This document shows positions 9,108-17,127 of a stretch of 64,000 nucleotides of DNA, in pieces. Below the pieces are notes generated by a model. It was given only the letters and a program-made list of their open reading frames with translations. It was not told the DNA's origin and ran no database searches. Position 1 is the first letter of the stretch. Every line of letters starts with the position of its first letter. The translations under genes and the position numbers were made by a program. This DNA comes from Actinomycetes bacterium (GTDB lineage Bacteria; Actinomycetota; Actinomycetes; Mycobacteriales; Mycobacteriaceae): positions 36,155 through 100,154 of the forward strand of contig JAEWRC010000051.1 of NCBI GenBank assembly GCA_023460175.1, in the 5' to 3' direction.

Positions 9108-10105
9108 TAGCGGGCCACCCCCGGGTCCACGTCGTCGATCGCAATGGAATCGAGGAGGTCCAACGTGATCGCTTCGGTACCGAAGTCGATGGCGTCGGTA
9201 GCGGCATCGATAATCAGATCGCCTAACGATGCGATTGAGCCGCCGGTGCGGTGGTAGAGGTAGTCCGCATGCCGTTCGAGCATTCCGTGTTCATGCAGGG
9301 GGAGAGGAAGAATGCGTTCGAAGGATGCGACGAGCTGCAACCACTCCTTATGGTCGGCGTCATTCGACAGTGAGTAGTTGCTCAGGTTGATGGGCCGGGT
9401 CCGTTTGCGCCACTGCTCTCCGTTCTCGCCGCTGAACAGGGGAGCGGTCTCCAACGAAATTCCTGCGAAGAGCATTGTTGCGTCGAGGTTCTCAGCGAAA
9501 GTCTTGATGTTGTCGGCGACTTCGGCTCCTGCGGCACGATCGGTGTTGAGGCGTTGGACGTCATCGAGGATGACGAACTTGGTGCCGAGGCTCTTCAGCA
9601 GTCGCGCCAGGTCAACGAGTCGCTCGTCGGCATTGCTACCTCGCAGCTCGCGTGCACCGACGAAGTCGGCGAGGCGCACCCAGAGTTTGTTCGTCGTGGT
9701 CGCCGTGGCGATGGTGGTGTAGACGACGGGCAGGAAGGAGAGGTCGTTCTCCCTGCCACAGGTTCGCCGTATTTCTGCGTCCAATCGCTTGCCGGCGGCC
9801 ATCACATCGGTGGTTTTTCCGGTCCTGGGTTCCCCGGATACCCGGATGCCGGGCCTGGCGACGAACTTCTTCGCTCGTGACCGGCGAAGCAGTCGCCGCG
9901 CGTGGTTGAGGATGCGGGTGAGATCCCGGGTGGGAAACACGCGTTCCTCGTTCAGGTAGTCGATGCGTCGTTCGTTATACGCCGATCGTTCGACGGTGCC
10001 GAGAGCCTTGATCTCATCCACACTCAACGAGGGTCGCTGGGAGTCCGGGGTGGGTTCATAGGTGCAGTACTCGCGCCACTCTTCCCGGGTCGTCGGTGAT
10101 GCCAA
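9107..10105 (-). CDS. tnsC: TnsC/TniB-family AAA+ transposition regulator
   Basis: 332 residues starting at TTG 10105, three bases after the tnsB stop. Walker A SGEPRTGKTT is at residues 90-99 and Walker B FVILDDVQRL around D181-D182. The overall layout matches the TniB/TnsC AAA+ ATPases that polymerise on target DNA and connect the TniQ target complex to the TnsAB transposase. The segment after Walker B (FAGISLETAP) fits the sensor region. Same operon as tnsA, tnsB and tniQ. Confidence 0.9.
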   Translation of the reverse strand: MASPTTREEWREYCTYEPTPDSQRPSLSVDEIKALGTVERSAYNERRIDYLNEERVFPTRDLTRILNHARRLLRRSRAKKFVARPGIRVSGEPRTGKTTDVMAAGKRLDAEIRRTCGRENDLSFLPVVYTTIATATTTNKLWVRLADFVGARELRGSNADERLVDLARLLKSLGTKFVILDDVQRLNTDRAAGAEVADNIKTFAENLDATMLFAGISLETAPLFSGENGEQWRKRTRPINLSNYSLSNDADHKEWLQLVASFERILPLPLHEHGMLERHADYLYHRTGGSIASLGDLIIDAATDAIDFGTEAITLDLLDSIAIDDVDPGVAR

Positions 10106-10108
10106 GGT

Positions 10109-12172
10109 TCACCACCCTTCCGACAGGCGCATCGGACGCATGGGCTCAACTGGTCCGACCGTAGGCTGAACAACCGACGCGACCGGAGTGTCGTCGCTTT
10201 GTCCAGACACAACGACCTCAGCGGGAGGGCCGCCGCTGAGTTCTTGCCGCGCGAGGTTGGCGCGCCCGGCCGACGCTTCGGCACGGGAAAGCGGTCGAGG
10301 TTTCGGTTCCGATGGGCCGCCGAGCAATTGACGATGAATCTGCTCCGCGCGCCTGAGCACTTCTTTGTCGGTTGGTTTCTTACACATCTCCCGACGAATC
10401 GCTTTCACCATGTCGATCCCGAATGGAATGGTCGCATAGTCGGCCAGAACCCAGCGGCACTCGATCCAGCCATTGTCTTCGACTTTGCGCTGACCCTCTG
10501 AGTCGAAGACTAGAGATTCGTCTCGCACCCAGATTTGCATCAGATTGGTCGGGTCGTAGCGCACCTCCCACTTGCCATTCTGTTTGGAATTCAATGATTT
10601 CGTTCGTCGCATCTGGTGGAAGCGTGGCGACTCGGAGTTGTACACGAGATTCTCCAAGTTGACGCCATACCGGTTGATACGACGAAACTTGTGTCGTTGC
10701 AAAGAGATCCAATCGTCGCGCGTCATCGTCCGCACTGGAGTTGGTGCCATCTCCGACATCGCTCGATACATGGCATTGGGAGAGAGCTGCATCCGAGGGG
10801 TCGCCGTCAGGTGAAGCCCTGAGTGGGGACGGTTCTGATACACCGTGATGACCCATTCGTCGAGCAGCGCCTGAAGTACAAACAGCGGCCACACCGTGTC
10901 CTTCTCGGGGTTTCGGCCCCGGTGGCTGACCGAGCGGCCCTTGTATCCCGGGATCCATCGGACAAAGTCGTCGCCGATGGTTTTGAGCAAGCGTTCGATA
11001 TGAGGCTTGGCCGTGGGCTCGTGCGGAGGTGCGACCCGCGGGTGCACCCCCCGAAGTTCGGTTCCTCGTTCGAAGACTGGCGAGACGAAGATCTTGCCAC
11101 GGTCAACTACGACACCCCGCACATCGATGATGGGTTTGTTTTCGAGTGCCCTATCGAGATCGATCTGGGGGGATAGCCTGTCCGACAGGTAGCTTCGTGC
11201 GACGGTCATATTCTCAATCCAGCCGGGCAACATCTGTTGCGGGATACAGGAGTTGGCCCAGAGTTCGATAGCATCCACGGTTTTGCAGGCGTTCGGGCGC
11301 AGAATCGCCGCGGTGATGCTCAGTGTCGCGACATCGATGCCGGCAGCCAAATCGATTCGGCATGGTTGGCCATCGGGCAGTAAGGCCATCGCGTCAAGTG
11401 GTGTTGAGTCGAGCTGCACTTCTTCGCCTGGGTACAAGGCGACGATCTTCGAGTACGCTCGGTCGGGACTGTTCGCGTGGCTGCGGCGCGCCGTCGCATC
11501 ACCGGTGGTGTGCTCACCGCGGTCAAGTGCAGCCAGTAAGGCGTACATTGATGACCTGCACGGCACCGGCACGTCGTCGTCACGAAGGCGACGCTCTGCG
11601 ATTTCGATGATCTGTTTCTTGGTAGGCGTCGACTTGTCCACGTAGAGCGCCTTCACCATCTCCAGGGTGAGGATCACACGCTCGTGCGCCCCGGACAGAC
11701 GGACGTGACCCGGCATGCCGCGCTGATCGACACATCCAAGTAGGCCCGCATTGTTAAAGCGTTGCCACTTCCGCCACATAGTGGTCATGGAGACCTGCCG
11801 CCCCAGGGTCCGTAGCTCGGCACGTTTCTCCGAAAGCCGTTCTTGTACCGTCACGATCGGGGTACCCGAAGAGGCTTGCCCTTGAGCCGGCTGTTCCAAG
11901 GCGTGTTTGATGCCGGAGAGGTGCACATACCAAAACTGAGCATCTCGTCGCTGCTCTTCGGTGGCGAGGTCGAGCAATCTCTGATCGGCGATACTTGGTC
12001 CAGAGGCGTCGGGACCGACGAAGGAATCGTCACAGAGCAACATCGCTACCGGCAAGGTCAGGTCGCTGCCGTCATCGAGACATTTGAGCCGGAGGGCGAT
12101 GCCGTCGCTATCACGGATATGCCAGCTCTGACCGCGGAGTTCGATGATATCGCCGATATTCAGTTCGATCAC
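10109..12172 (-). CDS. tnsB: TnsB/TniA-family DDE transposase
   Basis: 687 residues from GTG 12172, chosen because it overlaps the tnsA stop as GTGA; the frame is open to 12256 but that lies inside tnsA. The catalytic triad reads D255 (EVQLDST), D357 (VVVDRGK) and E393 (PHIERLLKTIG). The 35-residue gap between D357 and E393 is the canonical D,D(35)E spacing of the retroviral integrase fold. A helix-turn-helix region precedes it (TMWRKWQRFNNAG) and a Mu-transposase-type C-terminal domain follows. TnsB binds the element ends and performs 3' strand cleavage and joining. No frameshift is seen, so the gene appears intact. Confidence 0.92.
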   Translation of the reverse strand: MIELNIGDIIELRGQSWHIRDSDGIALRLKCLDDGSDLTLPVAMLLCDDSFVGPDASGPSIADQRLLDLATEEQRRDAQFWYVHLSGIKHALEQPAQGQASSGTPIVTVQERLSEKRAELRTLGRQVSMTTMWRKWQRFNNAGLLGCVDQRGMPGHVRLSGAHERVILTLEMVKALYVDKSTPTKKQIIEIAERRLRDDDVPVPCRSSMYALLAALDRGEHTTGDATARRSHANSPDRAYSKIVALYPGEEVQLDSTPLDAMALLPDGQPCRIDLAAGIDVATLSITAAILRPNACKTVDAIELWANSCIPQQMLPGWIENMTVARSYLSDRLSPQIDLDRALENKPIIDVRGVVVDRGKIFVSPVFERGTELRGVHPRVAPPHEPTAKPHIERLLKTIGDDFVRWIPGYKGRSVSHRGRNPEKDTVWPLFVLQALLDEWVITVYQNRPHSGLHLTATPRMQLSPNAMYRAMSEMAPTPVRTMTRDDWISLQRHKFRRINRYGVNLENLVYNSESPRFHQMRRTKSLNSKQNGKWEVRYDPTNLMQIWVRDESLVFDSEGQRKVEDNGWIECRWVLADYATIPFGIDMVKAIRREMCKKPTDKEVLRRAEQIHRQLLGGPSEPKPRPLSRAEASAGRANLARQELSGGPPAEVVVSGQSDDTPVASVVQPTVGPVEPMRPMRLSEGW

Positions 12173-12951
12173 GACGTGATCACCGTGGCCCAGGTCAGCG
12201 GGCGGGCCAAGTCGACGTGAATCTCTCCGTTCCAGATCATATGGTACGTGCTGCAAATGAGGTGACTGCCGTCCAGTTCTGTTTCACCGGAGGTGATGTC
12301 AATCAGCTCGCCGAATTGCACACCATTGCGCCCTGATCGCTTCACGTAGGTAGCGATTGCGGTTCGTGCTGCTGTTGACGGCGCGAACCGTGGATGGTGG
12401 TAGGCGCACAGCAGCCGCAGATTGCGTTCTTCCGTGGAGTCGATCGTGGTGAATTCTTCGTATTCCCAGCTTAAATCGAGACATACGTCGCGGGTGCGTT
12501 GATGCTGGAGCCGATCCTTCTCGCGGACACGATCTGCTGGCTTGACGTCGATAACGAGAGCCGATCCGTCGCGTCGTCGGATGAAGAAGTCCGGAGCGTG
12601 CCGTTGGTAGGTCTGTCCCTTTGGCCACAGAAGCCAAAACGGGTTGGAGCTGACCGCGGTTGCGTCGCCGCGAAAGTCGACCGCCATCAGGGCGGTCATC
12701 TCGAACCGTGACTCGAAACTGACGTGGCCTTGTGATCGCGAGAACCAGTACTTGCCTTGATGGGAGCGGCGACCACGGTATGCCGGGAAACTCCGGATCG
12801 GCCTGCATAGCTCAAATGGCACGCGCGAAACCTCAGGTGTGAGACGGGTTCGCACCCGCTGCCCGGTCTTCGGATCCTCGTAAAGAACCATCGTGTACGG
12901 CGCGTCATTGACGGGCAGCGTCCCTGCTGTGGGGACCGGCGGCGCGGTCAT
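12169..12951 (-). CDS. tnsA: TnsA-like transposon endonuclease
   Basis: 260 residues. It has the restriction-endonuclease-like core of TnsA: E80 (SFESRFE), D121 (HAPDFF) and D135-V-K137 (VIDVKPAD), matching the E-D-(Q/D)xK pattern of Tn7 TnsA. TnsA cuts the 5' strands at the element ends, enabling cut-and-paste transposition. Presence of this gene separates the element from Tn5053/Tn402-type TniABQ elements. The ATG at 12951 has GGAGG about six bases upstream. First gene of the tnsABC-tniQ operon, with the small-RNA-like unit 100 bases upstream on the other strand. Confidence 0.88.
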   Translation of the reverse strand: MTAPPVPTAGTLPVNDAPYTMVLYEDPKTGQRVRTRLTPEVSRVPFELCRPIRSFPAYRGRRSHQGKYWFSRSQGHVSFESRFEMTALMAVDFRGDATAVSSNPFWLLWPKGQTYQRHAPDFFIRRRDGSALVIDVKPADRVREKDRLQHQRTRDVCLDLSWEYEEFTTIDSTEERNLRLLCAYHHPRFAPSTAARTAIATYVKRSGRNGVQFGELIDITSGETELDGSHLICSTYHMIWNGEIHVDLARPLTWATVITS

Positions 12952-13002
12952 GCCGGCCTCCGCCGGCTGTCAGGACCTGCAACTCTCCATAGGATCGGAG
13001 GC

Positions 13003-13031
13003 CAGGATGCGAAGCGGGGGTTGACATCCTG
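13003..13031. promoter_or_regulatory. inverted repeat overlapping the -35 of the 13021 promoter
   Basis: CAGGATG (13003-13009) and CATCCTG (13025-13031), perfect 7-base arms 15 bases apart. The right arm overlaps the TTGACA element and the site lies between the divergent tnsA gene and the candidate RNA. It may be an operator or a transposase site; unproven. Confidence 0.4.
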
Positions 13032-13049
13032 CCCAAAGCACGCTGAAAT
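13021..13049 (+). promoter_or_regulatory. sigma70-type promoter of the small RNA candidate
   Basis: Perfect -35 TTGACA (13021-13026), 17-base spacer, then TGAAAT (13044-13049, four of six matches to TATAAT). The predicted start is near 13056. No protein-coding frame with a plausible start follows, but a hairpin array with a T-tract does. Confidence 0.6.
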
Positions 13050-13055
13050 AGCCAT

Positions 13056-13134
13056 GTCTCCCTCTCAAGGGTGAAGTGAGTAACGAGCGGCGCAGTGCCG
13101 CACCGAAGAAGCCGGGGTACCAGCCCGGCTTTTT
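13056..13134 (+). ncRNA. candidate small structured RNA upstream of tnsA
   Basis: About 79 bases with three consecutive hairpins. The first is CCCT/AGGG (13060-13063 with 13068-13071). The second is GCGGC/GCCGC with a 5-base loop (13087-13091 with 13097-13101). The third is AGCCGGG/CCCGGCT (13110-13116 with 13124-13130), running directly into TTTTT. The last hairpin is a textbook intrinsic terminator, rare in high-GC mycobacterial DNA. A good promoter sits upstream with correct spacing. I recognise no known RNA family. Its position next to tnsA suggests a regulatory or targeting role in the Tn7-like element, but that is inference. Confidence 0.5.
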
Positions 13135-13764
13135 CAGCGTCTGGGGGGCTTGCGTTGCGATGCCCCATTAGCCGGTCAAACTAGCTCTCCTGGGCGGGTA
13201 TCACCTCCTGTAGACCTGACCGTTCGACTGCCTCCGATGAGCGCACACGTCAGGTTGGATGCGTTGGAGCAGATAGAAGTGCCTGCTCCATGATCGGATT
13301 GGCAACTTAAGTTGAGCACAAATCGACAGATCCGCACAAGGGTGGCAGCAACAATCACCCACAAGCCGCTTTGCCGGAAAAGGCCTGGCCTATCCTCCGC
13401 CTTCGGGTGAGCCGACCTTGAGGACCAAAGTCGACGGACGGATGGCTCTTGTTGATCGCGATGCCGATGTATTCGATTGCCAGACACGAGATTCAAGAAT
13501 AACTAGAGGTCACGCCCTAAAGGTGTGTCCGCAAACGCATTGATGCAAGTCGTCGAGGAGTACTCGGGTTGTTGCCTATAGACAACCACCGCGCCATGTC
13601 TTCAGCTAGCAAATTCGATGCGCGCGGGACTCTCCGTGAACTCTTCGCATTCGGACAAGCCAGCAGCCGCGGTTTGCTGGCAGATGTCTCAGGGGCCAGC
13701 CTTGCGTTACATCGAGATCTGATTTCGCCCGAGGCCTGTCGGTGCGCCGGGCTATCTTGATCCG
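13135..13764. other. gap without a supported gene
   Basis: About 630 bases. Only short frames without ribosome sites or recognisable proteins occur. Seen: a TGGGG...CCCCA hairpin at 13142-13167 and an inverted repeat GGTTGT/ACAACC at 13567-13587. Base composition is less GC-rich than the flanks, in keeping with a mobile-element boundary or a decayed gene. No repeated transposon-end sites were found here. Confidence 0.5.
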
Positions 13765-14823
13765 ATGCGCTGGTTTGCCCGCCCTGATAATCGCTCGCTG
13801 GAGCTGACGGTCGCCCCGCGGCTCGCATCGTGGAACAAGGCTGAAGATCCAGATCAGAACCGACTGCAGGAGTATCTCGACGATACGGAGGCTTTGATCG
13901 CTGGCGCACGGATCAGGGGCCCGTGGGCGCTGCGCCTCGACGTCGGTTTACCGAGTTCACGAGACCTGCTCGATGCCAGCGACCTGGATAACTACGCGTA
14001 TCCGCTCGCATCGCGCCTGCGCGATGTCGACTTGGTGTCGGTGTGGTGCACGAAGCGCCATAGCGAACAGTCGTCTGTGCGGATCTGTGCCGCCCGAGAA
14101 GTTCCTGCGCCCACCCCCGCCGGTGTGGTCGTCGCGACCACTGCGGCTTCTTCCTCGACCGTTGCCTACAAGGAGGCTATCCACGCCGCCGTCTCTTGCG
14201 CCGCCGTGCTACCGGATGGACCGGTTCGGCTCGAACTATCCTTCGTGGTCGGCCCACGCCGCAATTGGCTGAACCTGTGGAAGCAGACGATCGACGCGCT
14301 CGACCCCCTACTGGGTCGTACCCGGTCAGATCGGGCATGGCATCCCCGCGATGGCCGAATCACCGAACTCGGCCTGCACTGCACCGTGGACCAATTCGCC
14401 GGCAACCAGGTTGCGGTGGGCATCTACGCCTCGGCCGAATCCGCCAGTGGCAGCGAGGACAGCTCGCTCGACGTCCCACACAGACCGGTTGGCGAGGTCG
14501 TCGACGTCGAGCCAGCCGATGCACTCGCCGGGGCGGATCAACGCAGCCGCGCGCACGAGTTCCGGGACAACGACGCTGGCTATCTTGCTTGGCTCGCCGC
14601 CAACCCCGAAGGCTTCGTCGTGAACATCGCCCGTAACTACAGCGTGTCCACCGCGCGAGTGCATCACGCCACGTGCCGCACCATCAGCGGTCAGAATCCA
14701 CGCAACGGGCCATGGACCGGTGCCTACGTCAAGGTGTGCGCCATTCAGTTAGCGGACGCCGAAGAGTGGGCCGCAAACACCGTGCGCAAGCCCATCCTGC
14801 CGTGCGGGACTTGCCGGCCCTGA
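13765..14823 (+). CDS. hypothetical protein with a C-terminal Cys motif domain
   Basis: 352 residues, soluble. The N-terminal part contains LDNYAYPLASRL and later TIDALDPLLGRT with DGRITELGLH, an arrangement loosely like RusA-type or related nucleases, but the catalytic pattern is not clear. The C-terminal 80 residues contain VHHATCRTISGQNPRNGPWT, a KVCA segment and a final LPCGTCRP. A similar tail occurs at the ends of various actinobacterial DNA-processing and hypothetical proteins and may bind metal. It stands alone on the plus strand, convergent with the integrase pair. Function unknown. Confidence 0.72.
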   Translation: MRWFARPDNRSLELTVAPRLASWNKAEDPDQNRLQEYLDDTEALIAGARIRGPWALRLDVGLPSSRDLLDASDLDNYAYPLASRLRDVDLVSVWCTKRHSEQSSVRICAAREVPAPTPAGVVVATTAASSSTVAYKEAIHAAVSCAAVLPDGPVRLELSFVVGPRRNWLNLWKQTIDALDPLLGRTRSDRAWHPRDGRITELGLHCTVDQFAGNQVAVGIYASAESASGSEDSSLDVPHRPVGEVVDVEPADALAGADQRSRAHEFRDNDAGYLAWLAANPEGFVVNIARNYSVSTARVHHATCRTISGQNPRNGPWTGAYVKVCAIQLADAEEWAANTVRKPILPCGTCRP

Positions 14824-14854
14824 TGCGTGTGACCGCCGCGGAGCGCACGGGGGC

Positions 14855-15166
14855 TCATCTGAGCTCGTCGGTCTGGGGCGCAGAACGACCCCGCGCGGCC
14901 ATTCGCTCGACTCTTGTTGATGCGCTGTTGAATTCGGACGCAAGCTGGGCGTAGCCAGCAGCCAGGATTTGTTCGTGCATAGCCTCGGCGCCTACCCGAA
15001 GCAGAATTCGCAGTACAGCGGCATCCGAGCTGATGTCGCCCGAGGCATAGTCATGGTGGTGCGCCCACTGTCGCAGCACCTCGAAAGCTGGCGAGCCCCG
15101 ATGGAGGAAGGGAGCGATCATCGCTTCGTCTGCGTCGCGGAGAATCAGGCTCACTCGCTTACTCAT
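14855..15166 (-). CDS. small protein after the integrase, possibly a ribbon-helix-helix-type regulator
   Basis: 103 residues starting MSKRVSLILRDADEAMI, a beta-strand followed by helix as in many CopG/RHH-type DNA-binding proteins, then a helical rest (HHHDYASGDISSDAAVLRIL). It starts 45 bases after the integrase stop on the same strand, so the two may be co-transcribed. Such a partner could act as an excisionase-like or repressor protein, but no homology is certain. The opposite-strand frame at 14969-15250 has no ribosome site and is taken as a shadow. Confidence 0.6.
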   Translation of the reverse strand: MSKRVSLILRDADEAMIAPFLHRGSPAFEVLRQWAHHHDYASGDISSDAAVLRILLRVGAEAMHEQILAAGYAQLASEFNSASTRVERMAARGRSAPQTDELR

Positions 15167-15211
15167 TGCGGGGCCTTCATTCGTCGTTGGGTCAAATGGG
15201 TCGCTTCGTTC

Positions 15212-16342
15212 TCAGCTCGTCCCATCGTCCTCCCTTTGTTCGGTCAGTAGGGAATAAAGCTGATTTTGCGCTGCGGCACTTCGTGTTTCAATCCCCGCCG
15301 CCGTAACGTAGCGCTGCGATGTCGTCATCGACTCATGTCCGAGGAGTTTCATCAATGTGTAGACGCTGACATTCGAGGTCGCGAGTTCAGTTGCATAAGT
15401 GTGGCGAAGGCCGTGCACCAGGGCGCCGGGTACGGGGCGCGCTTCAGGTCCTGCGCGTTTGAACGCGCGCTTGATACGTGACTGTAGAGTGCCACGCGTC
15501 ATCCGTTCACCGTCCCGACCGACGAATAGCGGGGCAGAATGTGGCCAGCCCGACAATGGCGTACTCTTCGGCGACGATGTGCGCTTCTTGCCCTGAGGAA
15601 ACCGTCCGGCACGACTATCCATATACGTACCGATCACCTCCAGCAGGGCTGCCTCGATGGGGACGTTGCGTTCCTTGCCGCCTTTGCCTTTCACATTTAT
15701 CACTGCGGAGCCGTCGTCGAGCGTGCGTATGTCGCCAACATCGACCAGGCGCAGTTCTTCAGCCCGCAGTCCCGCGAGGAGTGCAGTGAGGACTATCGCA
15801 AGATCCCTTTCTTTCCAATCTGTTCGGCGAGCATCGGATTCCTGCGTGACAGCAGAGAGCAGGGCTTCAACCGCAGTTCGGGGGAGCGCTTTCGGCAGCG
15901 GCTTCTTCAGCTTCGGACGCCCAACGAGCTGCATGGGGTTGGCTGCCAACAGTTCGTTGGTATAGAGGAAGGTGCACAACACATTCCACGTGGACCAGCA
16001 GCGTCGGATCGATGCCGCCTCGTGGTCGGCGGCAAACGCTGCGAACGCAGTACGCATCGAATCGCGAGTTATGTCAGCTGGACTGAGCCGGGCTGGCGCC
16101 CCGCCTGTGAGTAGATTGGCAATGGCGATGAAGTCGCGGCGATAGGCCTTCATCGTGTGCGCCGAGGGTTTACTGGCCTGCCGGTGGTCCAGGAACTGCT
16201 GGAACCAATGGGGGATCTCATCGGCGAACGGCGGCACGGAGGCAGCTTCAACGGCGCCTTCGGCGACGGAGTAGCCAGGATCGGTCTCGTTCGGCACAGC
16301 AGCAGCCTGGCAGACAAACGATGGATAATCAACATTATCCAT
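15212..16342 (-). CDS. tyrosine recombinase/integrase
   Basis: 376 residues from ATG 16342; an in-frame TTG at 16366 would add eight residues. An N-terminal SAM-like core-binding domain (HTMKAYRRDF) is followed by the catalytic domain with R193 (LLAGLRAEELRL), H310 and R313 (HGLRHTYATEL), H336 (LLGHESMTTS) and nucleophile Y345 (QRYV). It is close to XerC/D and phage-type integrases and cuts and rejoins DNA at specific sites. It sits between the Tn7-like module and the repeat array, so it may belong to a second, nested integrative element or help resolve the transposon. Confidence 0.88.
   Translation of the reverse strand: MDNVDYPSFVCQAAAVPNETDPGYSVAEGAVEAASVPPFADEIPHWFQQFLDHRQASKPSAHTMKAYRRDFIAIANLLTGGAPARLSPADITRDSMRTAFAAFAADHEAASIRRCWSTWNVLCTFLYTNELLAANPMQLVGRPKLKKPLPKALPRTAVEALLSAVTQESDARRTDWKERDLAIVLTALLAGLRAEELRLVDVGDIRTLDDGSAVINVKGKGGKERNVPIEAALLEVIGTYMDSRAGRFPQGKKRTSSPKSTPLSGWPHSAPLFVGRDGERMTRGTLQSRIKRAFKRAGPEARPVPGALVHGLRHTYATELATSNVSVYTLMKLLGHESMTTSQRYVTAAGIETRSAAAQNQLYSLLTEQREDDGTS
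16321..16342. promoter_or_regulatory. inverted repeat over the integrase start
   Basis: ATGGATAAT (16321-16329), CAAC spacer, ATTATCCAT (16334-16342): 9-base perfect arms that include the integrase start codon. This could be an autoregulatory operator or a recombinase-binding site. It is distinctly AT-rich against the surroundings. Confidence 0.45.
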
Positions 16343-16454
16343 ATTATTGGGTCTACGCGGCTGCAACCTGCGTGAACAGAGGTCGCTGCATCACCGCCAT
16401 ACCGTCACAGTGACGAATTAAATGGTTCACGCCGCGGACCTCGAAGGCGCGGAG

Positions 16455-16700
16455 TGTCCGCCGCTGTCAGGTAGTTCTGGACTATCGATCGTCCTGTCCG
16501 GCGCTGTCAGATAGTCATGGATTCGGAGTCAGCGCGATGGTTACGCCGGCCGAAGATCCGCGGGTGCATGGGCGGGGACCTGGGCGGATGTCACTGTCAG
16601 ATAGTTCTGGAACGGAGGGCGAGAGATCGGACAGCTACCAGGTTTTCCCGGATTACTCCCAACTAGTTCCGGATCGGACAGGAACGAACGGATCCGGACA
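16455..16700. repeat. array of 19-base repeats with TGTCCG motifs, candidate transposon end
   Basis: Three near-identical direct repeats of the form (G/A)CTGTCAGRTAGTYMTGGA start at 16463, 16503 and 16593; a fourth degenerate copy (AACTAGTTCCGGATCGGA) starts at 16661. TGTCCG precedes the first two copies (16455, 16495). In the opposite orientation CGGACA occurs at 16627-16632, 16675-16680 and 16695-16700. Several spaced copies of a roughly 20-base site with a 5'-TGT terminus are what Tn7-like, Tn5053-like and IS21-like ends look like, where the DDE transposase binds. The matching opposite end is not in the window. Confidence 0.55.
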
Positions 16701-16794
16701 GCCGGCCAAATCGTCCCAGCTCCCCGTTGTACCGATAAGCTACATTATGTCAACTAAACTGCACCTAATTACGCTCAAGCCCAACGGTTTTCAT

Positions 16795-17127
16795 TTACCG
16801 GGCCAGTCCAAGGAATGCCATCATCGCCCGCTCCACCTCGACGACTTGTTCCGCAGTGAGCCGGCCGACTCGGACGTGAACGTTCGACCTTCTGACGGTG
16901 GTGAGCTGATCGATCATCACGTCGCTGTCGTGGTCCAGTCCCGATAGCCGACCTTGTCCGCCGGTTATCCGAATGCGCATCAACGGCGCATCCAACAACG
17001 TGCTGGTCATGGGCGCAACCGTCACTGAACCCGTGGCGTCAAAGAGGTCATCCTGAACGATCACCGCCGGACGTGACTTCCCCGCGTAGATGCCCCCCGC
17101 TACCGTCCAGATCTCCCCTCGGTTCAC
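16795..17127 (-). CDS. mazF: MazF/PemK-family endoribonuclease toxin
   Basis: 110 residues, normal for MazF. The N-terminal signature MNRGEIWTVAGG and KSRPAVIVQDDLFD, and the later SVTVAPMTSTL, are typical of the SH3-like MazF fold, which cleaves mRNA at short motifs. It starts with GTG overlapping the antitoxin stop (GTGA), the usual toxin-antitoxin arrangement. The gene lies just outside the candidate transposon end at about 16.7 kb. Confidence 0.9.
   Translation of the reverse strand: MNRGEIWTVAGGIYAGKSRPAVIVQDDLFDATGSVTVAPMTSTLLDAPLMRIRITGGQGRLSGLDHDSDVMIDQLTTVRRSNVHVRVGRLTAEQVVEVERAMMAFLGLAR

Noticed and set aside
12965..12974. GCTGTCAGG near tnsA as another copy of the 16455 repeats
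   Set aside because: Only 9 bases match and the rest of the 19-base unit diverges; could be chance.
13021..13140. CRISPR repeat or tracrRNA
   Set aside because: The hairpins do not repeat, no spacer-repeat array or cas gene exists in the window, and no anti-repeat pairing partner was found; kept only as an unclassified RNA candidate.
13176..13909. Minus-strand frames at 13176-13496 and 13517-13909
   Set aside because: Translations have no recognisable domains, biased composition and no ribosome sites; the second overlaps the start of the better-supported 13765 gene.
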